Part shown: one piece after another, positions 1 through 7,167 of the stretch | Position numbering within the stretch: position 1 is the first letter of the stretch | Layout of the letters: the number at the start of each line of letters is the position of its first letter | Program-made: the position numbers and the translations under genes | DNA from: Verrucomicrobiia bacterium | GTDB lineage: Bacteria > Verrucomicrobiota > Verrucomicrobiia > Limisphaerales > JAUIHU01 | NCBI GenBank assembly: GCA_030432175.1 | Contig: JAUIHU010000094.1 | Location: 1 to 10,698 of the forward strand | Direction: 5' to 3' | DNA: 10,698 bases | Notes under the pieces: model-generated | Told to the model about the DNA's origin: nothing | Database searches by the model: none | Seen by the model: the letters and a program-made list of their open reading frames with translations, nothing else

Positions 1-485
1 CTGATTTCATATTTATTTAATAACTTCACTACTTCCTCAATAGAATTGCATTTGCTAATTTCAAGAATATCATTGTAATCATCTGTTATTAATTGGTTTA
101 TCAATTCTTTATTCTTCGTTGCTGAATTGTAAATATCAGCCCACATTTTATGCCTTACAACTTTCTGACCTAATTTTTCAGGCCCTTCGTACCAGATTGA
201 ATTAGAGTCATATACCACTGTTATTTCTTTGTAACTGTAAAACCATCTTATTGAAATTCTTGCGATTTTAATCCAACTTCCGTCTTGAAAGTCAAATCTT
301 ACAACTCGTGGATAGGCTTTTGTACTATTATTATCTGCATTGGGATTCGACACCAATTTGTACTGTCTATTATTATGATCACATGAGATAATTAATGGTT
401 GAACAACAAAAAATATCAAAATCAAAATAACAATATGAATATTTTGCCTTCCAAACAATGATACTTTCTTTCGAAGTACAACCAT
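1..485 (-). CDS. Lipoprotein of unknown function, probable first integron cassette gene (partial, 3' end outside the window)
   Basis: An open frame runs from ATG at 485 leftward to the window edge: 161 whole codons with no stop. An in-frame TAA 11 codons upstream of the ATG limits the start. The N-terminus has basic residues (R5, K6, K7, R13), a hydrophobic stretch at about 16-33, and then the lipobox I-I-S-C with Cys35. This predicts signal peptidase II cleavage and lipidation. Asp36 at +2 would, by the enterobacterial rule, favour inner-membrane retention. The mature part is hydrophilic, rich in Asn, Lys and Ile, with several Trp and Tyr. I recognise no domain. No Shine-Dalgarno sequence is visible. 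The gene is far more AT-rich than the genes to the right and is transcribed away from the integron integrase, downstream of a strong promoter at 683-712. That is the layout of a first gene cassette. Its attC site would lie off the left edge, so cassette status is inferred. Confidence 0.75.
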   Translation of the reverse strand, partial: MVVLRKKVSLFGRQNIHIVILILIFFVVQPLIISCDHNNRQYKLVSNPNADNNSTKAYPRVVRFDFQDGSWIKIARISIRWFYSYKEITVVYDSNSIWYEGPEKLGQKVVRHKMWADIYNSATKNKELINQLITDDYNDILEISKCNSIEEVVKLLNKYEI

Positions 486-512
486 ATAAATTAAAAACTT
501 TTTGGACAAAAA

Positions 513-530
513 AACTCTTAACCTTGCTAT
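513..530 (-). other. Candidate attI/cassette junction core site
   Basis: On the minus strand, bases 522-516 read GTTAAGA, one mismatch (last base) from the integron core GTTRRRY. It is the best match between the cassette promoter and the lipoprotein ATG, and lies 30 bp upstream of that ATG, where the junction of a first cassette would be expected. Other GTT triplets in this AT-rich stretch match the core less well. No second inverted core or simple repeat pair confirms it, so the exact recombination point is uncertain. Confidence 0.3.
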
Positions 531-597
531 TATGAGTATTTTGTTAAAACAAATATGATGAACTTATTAGTAGCCGAACAGTTTAATGACTGAAAAA

Positions 598-614
598 AAA
601 TTTTACTAAAATTT
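598..614. repeat. AT-rich 17-bp palindrome
   Basis: The arms AAATTTTA (598-605) and TAAAATTT (607-614) are perfectly complementary around a single C. The palindrome lies in the predicted leader between the cassette promoter and the first cassette gene. In DNA this AT-rich, such a repeat could arise by chance. It could also be a protein binding site or part of attI. Confidence 0.4.
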
Positions 615-682
615 AAATCTAAAACACACGGACTTTATTAGATTTTATACGTCTTTTTACTTTAATACGACCCGTAGAAATT

Positions 683-712
683 ATTATCACCAATTGATTC
701 CACTTCTGTCAA
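683..712 (-). promoter_or_regulatory. Predicted cassette promoter (Pc) reading leftward
   Basis: On the minus strand a perfect -35 hexamer TTGACA (712-707) is followed, after an 18-bp spacer, by GATAAT (688-683), five of six matches to the -10 consensus. Transcription would begin near 676 and leave a leader of about 190 nt before the lipoprotein ATG at 485. It sits between the integrase gene and the putative first cassette and points into the cassettes, as Pc does in known integrons. It also lies at the sharp change from AT-rich to mid-GC DNA. Confidence 0.6.
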
Positions 713-1018
713 CCTTTGCATTTCAGAATTCGCATATTACTGGTGTGCGAAATGGTTTTCGGAATGTTTGGTGGGGATTTTCGGCGAATTATGAGGTAGG
801 AGTGGGGGACGATTTAAGAAGGGTTTCTGTATCTGGTAATCTAATTCCAATTCTGACTCCATTCGCCGTACTGGCTCTCAGAGTTCCCCGAACACCACCC
901 CAATTTTATCAAATGTGTGAAAAGGTTGATTTGCGTTTTTTGCGTGCTTTTTACTGGGCTCGCAGTATGGTTATGTCTCACAGGAACGCTTCGGTTCCTT
1001 GTTTTAATGGAGGTTATT
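713..1018. other. Upstream region of intI without a convincing gene
   Basis: Open frames exist here but have the composition of chance translations and no ribosome binding sites. Two inverted repeats built from GTTC/GAAC are visible: 883-893 (GTTC, three bases, GAAC) and 982-999 (AGGAAC, six bases, GTTCCT). Either could be an operator for the integrase gene, or the second could form a small hairpin in its leader. I see no clear rightward promoter. A TTGACG hexamer at 1055-1060, just beyond this stretch, lacks a good -10 partner. Confidence 0.4.
982..999. repeat. Inverted repeat AGGAAC-N6-GTTCCT upstream of intI
   Basis: Six-base arms at 982-987 and 994-999 are perfectly complementary around GCTTCG. 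The repeat lies about 120-140 bp before the integrase start and ends 10 bp before the ribosome binding site of the small ORF at 1019. GAAC/GTTC half-sites resemble those of LexA operators in some phyla, but the six-base spacing does not fit the classical GAAC-N4-GTTC form. Regulatory use is only a guess. Confidence 0.35.
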
Positions 1019-1144
1019 ATGGCTTTTGTGATTTTTTTCGGCTGGAAAAAGGTTTTGACGCAGTCTGGTATGGATGCTGTCCGTATTGCACTTTTCAGTG
1101 AAGTAATTGATCGAATTTGCAATTTTGCTCTAATTCAAGGTTGA
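1019..1144 (+). CDS. Possible 41-codon leader ORF overlapping the intI start
   Basis: ATG at 1019 is preceded by GGAGG (1009-1013) with a five-base spacer, the best ribosome binding site in the whole intI upstream region. The ORF encodes a 41-residue peptide with a hydrophobic start (MAFVIFF), a basic patch and an amphipathic second half. Its TGA (1142-1144) overlaps an in-frame intI TTG codon (1141-1143) in a TTGA arrangement. Such an overlap would allow translational coupling, so integrase synthesis could depend on translation of this leader. The frame stays open upstream to a GTG at 917, but that part has no start signal. No homology is recognised and the ORF could be fortuitous. Confidence 0.3.
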   Translation: MAFVIFFGWKKVLTQSGMDAVRIALFSEVIDRICNFALIQG

Positions 1145-2448
1145 AACTTGATTTTGATAGCGCAAGGGCATTTATAAATAGCTGCCTTGAGAATCAACGG
1201 TCTATTCTTGATTTTGATGAGGATGAGTGGAAAGAGGCCTTGCGTTGGTTCTTTAAAACAGCAAAAGCTTTAGGGAAGGTCCATCAAGAAAATGTTTCCA
1301 GATCCATGCTGGATGTTTCAGCTACTATTAAACAACCATCTCCTTCTTCGGGTTTGCGTCACAATGAAGATTGCTCAGTGAGTCGCAATCATGTTCCAGC
1401 TTCTTCCAAGCATTTATCTTCTAGTTCATTATCTAAAAGTTCAACTTCACACCAAAAATGTAGTCAGTATGATGCAAATGACCGATGGGCTAAGCCAGTG
1501 AAATGGGAGTTAGAGGTGCGTAAATTGTTGAAAGTCAGAAAGATGAGTTATCGTACAGAACAGGCTTATCTGGGTTGGTTGCAAAGATTTCATGTGGTGT
1601 ATGATTTGTCTCATCCCAGAGACCTGACCGATAAACATATCAGGGATTTTCTTGAAAAACTGGCGGTAAAGGATCAGGTTTCGGCCAGCACTCAACGTCA
1701 GGCTCTCAATGCTTTGGTGTTTTTGTTCAGGGAGGTTTGGGGTCGGACTTTGGGTGATTTTTCTGATTTTATGAAGGCGCGCTCCAAGCGTCGCGTCCCT
1801 ACGGTGTTGAGCCGTATGGAGGTTCAGTCTCTTTTGGATGCTTGCCCTCCTGGCGTCGAGTTGATGGGTCGGGTGATGTATGGTTCTGGTTTGCGTTTGA
1901 TGGAATTGTTGCGTTTACGAGTTAAGGATCTGAATTTTGATCAAGGCCATATTGTGGTGCGCTCGGGCAAAGGGGACAAGGATCGTGTTACGTCTTTGCC
2001 TGAGTCTCTTATTGATGATTTACAGCGTCATTTAAAACGAATTCGATTAATCTATGATGCAGATCGGGCAGCGAATGTAAATGGCGTTTGGTTGCCGCCC
2101 GCGCTATCCCGTAAACTAAAACGTGCTGGCGAAAAGTGGGAGTGGTTTTGGGTCTGGCCTTCCGGAAAGCTATCTTCAGATCCCAGGACAGGAGGGATTT
2201 TGCGTCGGCACCATGTTCAGGAACGCACATTCCAGCTACAGATAAAGCGCGCAGCTAAACTTGCCAAAGTCGATAAAAGGGTTACGCCTCATGTACTCAG
2301 GCATTCTTTTGCTACACATTTGCTAGAGGCTGGGACGGATATTCGCACTATACAGTTGCTGCTGGGTCACACAAATGTTGAAACAACGATGATTTATACT
2401 CATGTGATGAAACGTCCAGGTGTCGGTGTACGAAGTCCTTTGGATTGA
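1117..2448 (+). CDS. intI: Integron integrase (IntI-type tyrosine recombinase)
   Basis: This is a site-specific recombinase that inserts and excises gene cassettes at attI and folded single-stranded attC. The core-binding (SAM-like) domain covers about residues 130-220 (RTEQAYLGWL at 146-155) and the catalytic domain about 228-443. All catalytic residues are visible: Arg260 (SGLR), Lys285 in the GKGDKDR hairpin, His392 and Arg395 (HVLRH), His418 (LLGH) and nucleophile Tyr427 (MIYTH). The IntI-specific insertion lies between about 335 and 370 (WEWFWVWPS, then DPRTGG and RRHH), and the C-terminus ends GVRSPLD as in IntI1. This separates it from XerC/XerD. It is about 100 residues longer than IntI1 because of an N-terminal extension: a small helical part (about 12-55, EWKEALRWF) and a Ser-rich linker (about 73-118). 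The first possible start is TTG 1117, since an in-frame stop lies at 1108. TTG 1141 is equally plausible because it overlaps the stop of the small upstream ORF. The gene is intact and convergent with glnD. Confidence 0.96.
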   Translation: MQFCSNSRLKLDFDSARAFINSCLENQRSILDFDEDEWKEALRWFFKTAKALGKVHQENVSRSMLDVSATIKQPSPSSGLRHNEDCSVSRNHVPASSKHLSSSSLSKSSTSHQKCSQYDANDRWAKPVKWELEVRKLLKVRKMSYRTEQAYLGWLQRFHVVYDLSHPRDLTDKHIRDFLEKLAVKDQVSASTQRQALNALVFLFREVWGRTLGDFSDFMKARSKRRVPTVLSRMEVQSLLDACPPGVELMGRVMYGSGLRLMELLRLRVKDLNFDQGHIVVRSGKGDKDRVTSLPESLIDDLQRHLKRIRLIYDADRAANVNGVWLPPALSRKLKRAGEKWEWFWVWPSGKLSSDPRTGGILRRHHVQERTFQLQIKRAAKLAKVDKRVTPHVLRHSFATHLLEAGTDIRTIQLLLGHTNVETTMIYTHVMKRPGVGVRSPLD

Positions 2449-2471
2449 ATTGCTTCCAATGGTTTTTATGT

Positions 2472-5333
2472 TTAGTCCGCTATGGATTCCTCGGGGAGTA
2501 TTTCTTCGTCCGGGGCTAGCTTGTTTTGCACGGCTTCGCGTATTTGTCGTTGAAGGGCTTTGTCTGTGATTCGTCCTTTTTCTATGTCCTGAATATAAAA
2601 GGTGTCGATAGCGGCTCCCGCTTCAGTGATGATTTTGGCAACTGATATGTCCAAATCAAATTCACCTAGCGCCTGAGCGATTTTGTATAAAAGAAATGGA
2701 CGGTCTTCAGCTATGATTTCCAGTAGTGTCCAGGTATCGGATTCGGCGTTGAAGAATTTGACTTCAACGGGAACTCCTCCATAAGAACGGTATTTGGGTG
2801 TCCAGGTTTCACTGAATTTTTTGGGGAAAAATGATTCAAGAGGAGCACGGCCGGCTAAGGTTTCTGTAAGGATGTCGTCAAATTGTGATCGATTCCTCCG
2901 TGTTGGCAAGTGCGAGCTGTGTTCTTGAACAACGTAAAATGTGTCCAATACGATTCCGTCATCTCTGGAAAAGATTCTGGCGTTCAGAATGTTGAGTCCG
3001 GCTGCAGAGAGTGATCCTGAAATTTTGGTAAATAATCCAGGTCGGTCCCAGGTACAGATTTTTACTGTGGCATAACCTCGATCTGGTTCATTGTGCCATA
3101 GGATAGCTGGTTCCAGCGCTCGGTTTTCTTCTCCGAGTTGCAGGTACATGAACCGGTGCGCAAGGCTGAGGTCGGCCAGGATTTCTTTTGGGGTGTGCGA
3201 CCTGTAATAACGTGGGGGCAACAATCTAAAGTGGGCTTGTAGTTCTTCTGTGCTGAAGCTTTTCGGCATGAGTCGACATACTTCCAGGGCGAGGTGTTCT
3301 TTGTGCTTAGCTTCGGTCAAAGTAAATGTGGTTTCTCCATCCAACATTTGCCGGGCCTTAGAGTGGAGTGTCCAAAGAAGTGATTCCTTAAATCCGTTCC
3401 AGAGTTTGTCACTGGTTGCGGTGGAGTCAGCAAAGGTGTGGAGTGTGAGGAAATCCAGGTTTTCGACTGTTTTTATTTGGGTGGCAAATTCCCGGATTAC
3501 TTGTGGATCATCCAGATCTCGGCGCTGTGAAATTTGCGCCATCAGTAAGTGATGCCCTATGAGCAGGTCCAGGGTTTCTCTTGCGCGATTATCAAGTTGC
3601 AGTCGTTCTGCGACTTTTCGTCCTAAATCAATCCCGACTTCTTCATGGGGTCGTCCAGGAATGGCTTTACCAGTATCGTGCATCAGTAAAGCAAGGTAGA
3701 GCACAAATGGGCGATCCAGGCCACGGAGGAGTCCGGTGTAATGATTGGCAGGGGGTTCTTGGGCGTTCCATATAGAATCCAGTTTTTCAAGGCAAACGAT
3801 GGTGTGTTCGTCGGTGGCGTATTGGTGATAAAATTCGTGCTGGATCAGACAGGTGAGTTTTCCGAATTCAGGGATGTATTTGCCAAGAATCTCCGCTTCG
3901 TGCATGGCTCGCAGAATGGATCCAACACCTCCACGGTGGTTAATGATTTCTAAAAAGGTTTCACGAACGTGTGGATCTTGCTGGAATTTTCGATCTACAA
4001 GGCGAGATTCGTTGCGCAATGTCTGTAATAAATCTGGGTGCGGCTTGGCTCCAGTGGTTTGAAGATGGAGGAATGTCCGCATCAGGCGTTGAGGTTTTTC
4101 CTCAAAAATCTCGGGGGATACTGCTTTGCAATAACCGTTTTCTAAAACGAGTCCGTCGAATGTCTTATGATGCACTCGTGTGTTGCGATGCACGTTCAGG
4201 ATTTGCCGGAATGATTGTAGTTTGTCCGGGTTAGGTTCGAGCGCGAGTCGACGTTCCAAAATGCCCGTCAGGATGTGAATGGCTTTCATGTGGGAGTATA
4301 GTTCCCTCATGAATTCTTCGATGCGCGTGGTGATGGTTCGGCTGGTGTAGCCCATTCTCCAGCTGACTTTGGGCAGTATGTTTCGCTGCAGGATGTCAGA
4401 TCCGTGCTCCGCCTGGTAATGAATCTCCGTTCTGACTCGTAACAGATACTGATAGGCGCGATCGAGTTGTCGCCTTTCTGATTGTGAAATAAAGTCCCGC
4501 TTTTCAAGGTCACGAGCGCTTTTAACCTGATATTTGCAGTAAGCCATCCAAATCAGGTTCTGATAATCCCTGAGTCCTCCGCATCCGTTTTTAACGTTGG
4601 GTTCTTGAAGAAATGGTGAGTTGCCGTATTTGGCGCGTCGGATCGACTGATCTTTGAGTCGGGTGTCCAGGAATTGATCTTCCTGACCGTGAAAACATTT
4701 CGCCAAAACCAGCTTTTCCATTTTCCGGAATAATGTGGCATTGCCTAACACCAGCCTGGCATCAATCAGCGAGGTTTTGGTTTTGATGTTTTCATTGGAC
4801 ACTCGCACACAGTCGTCTAGTGTTCGACAGGAATGTCCTACGCTGAGTCCTGAATCCCACAGGATCATCAGCAGGTTTTTATAAATCCTCTCCAACGTAG
4901 GATTGAGACCTGAAGGACCGAAAAGCTTGGTTTCATATAGAAACATCAGGTCGATGTCGCTTTTCGGATTGAGTTCCTTGCGTCCATATCCGCCTAACGC
5001 GACGACTGAAAAGTTGGGGCGAGAGCCTTTGAACAATCCTCCCAAACCGGATGAAGATTCATGGTTATCCTCGTCAGTTTGGTTGAGCTCGGCTTCCTGA
5101 CGCAAAGCTCCAATGAGCTTGGAGATCATTCGGTCCATCATGACCGATCGCACTTTGCAAACGTCTTTGCCTCCACCGCCTGCGCGATGGGCAATCTTCA
5201 AACGCTTGGATGCCACTTTGAGGTACCGTTTACAGATGGAAACTCCTTTTTCAAGGATGGTTTCCGGGTCAAAGCGCAAGATCCGATCCGCGTCCGCCTT
5301 TATATTTTCAATCCAGTTTGAAGAACTCATCAT
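2472..5333 (-). CDS. glnD: Bifunctional [protein-PII] uridylyltransferase / uridylyl-removing enzyme
   Basis: This cytoplasmic sensor of glutamine attaches UMP to PII proteins when glutamine is low and removes it when glutamine is high, so controlling glutamine synthetase and nitrogen genes. Domains in order: a nucleotidyltransferase with GGYGR at 114-118 and metal-binding Asp126/Asp128 (SDIDL); the GlnD central helical region (CGGLRDYQNL at 251-260); an HD hydrolase domain with FYHQYATDEHT at 501-511, HD at 552-553 and HH at 594-595; and two C-terminal ACT domains, about 753-830 (DRPGLF) and 868-940 (DRPFLL), that bind glutamine. At 953 residues it is slightly longer than the E. coli enzyme (890). 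All expected motifs are present, so both activities are likely. The start is ATG 5333 (followed directly by a second ATG), with GAGGTG at 5354-5349, a rather long spacing. It is divergent from cobA-hemD and ends 23 bp from the end of intI, with no obvious terminator between them. Confidence 0.97.
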   Translation of the reverse strand: MMSSSNWIENIKADADRILRFDPETILEKGVSICKRYLKVASKRLKIAHRAGGGGKDVCKVRSVMMDRMISKLIGALRQEAELNQTDEDNHESSSGLGGLFKGSRPNFSVVALGGYGRKELNPKSDIDLMFLYETKLFGPSGLNPTLERIYKNLLMILWDSGLSVGHSCRTLDDCVRVSNENIKTKTSLIDARLVLGNATLFRKMEKLVLAKCFHGQEDQFLDTRLKDQSIRRAKYGNSPFLQEPNVKNGCGGLRDYQNLIWMAYCKYQVKSARDLEKRDFISQSERRQLDRAYQYLLRVRTEIHYQAEHGSDILQRNILPKVSWRMGYTSRTITTRIEEFMRELYSHMKAIHILTGILERRLALEPNPDKLQSFRQILNVHRNTRVHHKTFDGLVLENGYCKAVSPEIFEEKPQRLMRTFLHLQTTGAKPHPDLLQTLRNESRLVDRKFQQDPHVRETFLEIINHRGGVGSILRAMHEAEILGKYIPEFGKLTCLIQHEFYHQYATDEHTIVCLEKLDSIWNAQEPPANHYTGLLRGLDRPFVLYLALLMHDTGKAIPGRPHEEVGIDLGRKVAERLQLDNRARETLDLLIGHHLLMAQISQRRDLDDPQVIREFATQIKTVENLDFLTLHTFADSTATSDKLWNGFKESLLWTLHSKARQMLDGETTFTLTEAKHKEHLALEVCRLMPKSFSTEELQAHFRLLPPRYYRSHTPKEILADLSLAHRFMYLQLGEENRALEPAILWHNEPDRGYATVKICTWDRPGLFTKISGSLSAAGLNILNARIFSRDDGIVLDTFYVVQEHSSHLPTRRNRSQFDDILTETLAGRAPLESFFPKKFSETWTPKYRSYGGVPVEVKFFNAESDTWTLLEIIAEDRPFLLYKIAQALGEFDLDISVAKIITEAGAAIDTFYIQDIEKGRITDKALQRQIREAVQNKLAPDEEILPEESIAD

Positions 5334-5424
5334 GATGGACGATTAATTCACCTCAGGGATTGTAGTCGCGGTGGACCGGGGTTACAAGTGAACGAAACAA
5401 GATCCCATACAGAAAAGGGATTTT

Positions 5425-5433
5425 AAGGAAAGA
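5425..5433 (+). promoter_or_regulatory. Ribosome binding site of cobA-hemD
   Basis: AAGGAAAGA lies just before the ATG at 5436 and supports that start over internal alternatives. The 102-bp divergent region 5334-5435 must hold the promoters of both glnD and cobA-hemD, but I could not pick out convincing hexamers for either. Confidence 0.6.
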
Positions 5434-5435
5434 AT

Positions 5436-7028
5436 ATGAATTCGGATTTGAGTTCCCAGAACGATTCCCCATTAAAAGAGTCAAGAACAGGAAAAGCTGG
5501 AAAAGTTTATCTGGTTGGCGCAGGACCGGGCGATCCGGGGTTGCTGACACGCCGCGCTCAGGAACTGATGCAGGATGCGGACCTGATCGTTTACGACGCG
5601 CTGGTCAGCCCCGAGGTTTTAAAGTTGGCTCCTCCGGAAACAGAGCGTTTGTACGCTGGTAAACGATCCCGCCAACACGCTATTCCACAACAGGATTTAA
5701 ACGAACTGCTGGCCGATAAGGCGTTGGAAGGGAAGCAAGTTGTGCGTTTGAAAGGTGGCGATCCATATGTTTTCGGTCGTGGCGGTGAAGAGGCTCAGAC
5801 GCTGGTCAAAAGAGGTGTGAGTTTTGAAATCGTGCCCGGAATCAGTTCGATTGTCGCTGCTCCAGCTTATGCGGGGATTCCTTTAACGCATCGGGACCAT
5901 TGCTCTGGCTACATGGCCATTACCGGCCATGAAGAACCGGGAAAAGCGGAGTCTTCGGTGAATTGGGAGGCGTTTGCCAAGTTTAAAGGATCCAAGGTGG
6001 TCCTGATGGGAGTAGAACGGATCCGTTCCATCATGGGTTTGCTCATGGAGCATGGGGAATCTACTCAAACTCCAGTCGCGATGGTGCGTTGGGGCACGAC
6101 TGGAAGGCAGGAGACTTTAATTGGGACCGTTGGAACGATTGCTGATCGGGTAGAGGAAACCGGATTCAAGGCGCCTGCAGTGACATTAATCGGCGGAGTG
6201 GTTGGGCTTCGGGATGAATTGAGCTGGTTTGAAAACCGACCCTTGTTTGGGAAACGTGTCGTTGTCACCCGCACTCGCACACAAGCGAGCAAGCTATCCA
6301 GTAAGTTGGTGGACCTTGGAGCTTCCGTTTATGAGATTCCAACCATTCGTATTGCAGAACCGAGCGATTATCGTCCGATGATGGATGTGATCCTGGGTCT
6401 GAACTCCTACAACTGGATCGTTTTCACCAGCCCGAACGGAGTCACACAGTTTTTCCATTATTTTTTCCGTACATTTGATGATATTCGAGATTTTGGAGGA
6501 GCCAGGATTGCGGCTGTGGGCCCGGCGACAGTGGCTAAGTTGAAGGAATTGCATCTCAAAGTGGATGTTGTCCCAGAAAAGTTTGTTGGCGCTGCATTAC
6601 CTGACGCGATGAATCATTTTGAGTCCATGGAGAATCTCACTGTGGCTATTATGCGGGCTGAAAAGGCTAATGAAGAATTGCCAAAGCAGTTAGAGGAACT
6701 CGGAGCGATAGTGGACGACATCGCCTGCTACAGGACCGTGCCGGAAGTTGAAGATGCTGATGGACTTTTAGAAGCTGTCGAAATGGAGGGGGCCGACTGG
6801 ATCACATTCACCAGCAGCTCTACCGTTGAGAACTTCCATGAACGATCAAGTATCCCGGATTTATTGGAAGAACATCCAGCGATGCGGATTGCATCGATTG
6901 GGCCTGAGACCAGTAAAGCTCTGCAGAAGTTGGGGTTGGAGCCTCATGTCGAGGCGAAGAAAAGTACCATTGATGGATTGATTGATGCGATTCTCGATAA
7001 AGAAATGAAGACTGAAAATCAAAATTAA
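5436..7028 (+). CDS. cobA-hemD: Fused uroporphyrinogen-III C-methyltransferase / uroporphyrinogen-III synthase
   Basis: This is a two-domain enzyme of tetrapyrrole synthesis. The N-terminal domain (about 22-260) is the SAM-dependent methyltransferase (SUMT) that turns uroporphyrinogen III into precorrin-2 for siroheme and cobalamin. Its signatures are VGAGPGDPGLLT at 27-38, RLKGGDPYVFGRGGEE at 104-119 and VPGISS at 133-138. The C-terminal domain (about 270-520) is HemD, which cyclises hydroxymethylbilane to uroporphyrinogen III. It starts with VVVTRTRTQASKL at 275-287 and shows two Rossmann-like halves (FTSPNGV at 330-336, FTSSSTVENF at 458-467). The order SUMT-HemD is a known fusion that links making uroporphyrinogen III to its methylation. 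hemC, often next to such genes, is not in this window. The frame is intact, and the start is supported by a good ribosome binding site 2-10 bases upstream. Confidence 0.96.
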   Translation: MNSDLSSQNDSPLKESRTGKAGKVYLVGAGPGDPGLLTRRAQELMQDADLIVYDALVSPEVLKLAPPETERLYAGKRSRQHAIPQQDLNELLADKALEGKQVVRLKGGDPYVFGRGGEEAQTLVKRGVSFEIVPGISSIVAAPAYAGIPLTHRDHCSGYMAITGHEEPGKAESSVNWEAFAKFKGSKVVLMGVERIRSIMGLLMEHGESTQTPVAMVRWGTTGRQETLIGTVGTIADRVEETGFKAPAVTLIGGVVGLRDELSWFENRPLFGKRVVVTRTRTQASKLSSKLVDLGASVYEIPTIRIAEPSDYRPMMDVILGLNSYNWIVFTSPNGVTQFFHYFFRTFDDIRDFGGARIAAVGPATVAKLKELHLKVDVVPEKFVGAALPDAMNHFESMENLTVAIMRAEKANEELPKQLEELGAIVDDIACYRTVPEVEDADGLLEAVEMEGADWITFTSSSTVENFHERSSIPDLLEEHPAMRIASIGPETSKALQKLGLEPHVEAKKSTIDGLIDAILDKEMKTENQN

Positions 7029-7167
7029 TTGAAGTTAGACCTACTAATGTGTGTCAAATGTTTGAGTAATGTTCCCATTATACGCTTTGAATCCTGTCGA
7101 GTGTCAGGATATAGGTTACAGGCGTTCAGGGATTAATCATTCATCATTATTCAGAACTATCAAGAAT

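Noticed and set aside
917..1018. N-terminal extension (GTG 917) of the small ORF at 1019, with hydrophobic segments
   Set aside because: The GTG has no ribosome binding site, while ATG 1019 has a strong one. The hydrophobic character comes from T-rich DNA.
694..1101. A 135-codon plus-strand ORF and a 93-codon minus-strand ORF (841-1122) in the intI upstream region
   Set aside because: Neither has a ribosome binding site or protein-like composition, and they overlap each other. Both look like chance frames, with the region better explained as a regulatory stretch.
1117..2448. Assignment of the recombinase to XerC/XerD or a phage integrase
   Set aside because: The IntI-specific insertion (about residues 335-370) and the GVRSPLD end match integron integrases.
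3250..5346. Many plus-strand ORFs opposite glnD
   Set aside because: They are shadow frames of a gene with continuous family motifs.
7069..7167. Upstream start (ATG 7069) for the small coiled-coil protein
   Set aside because: It would add 33 hydrophilic residues before the signal-like segment and has no ribosome binding site.
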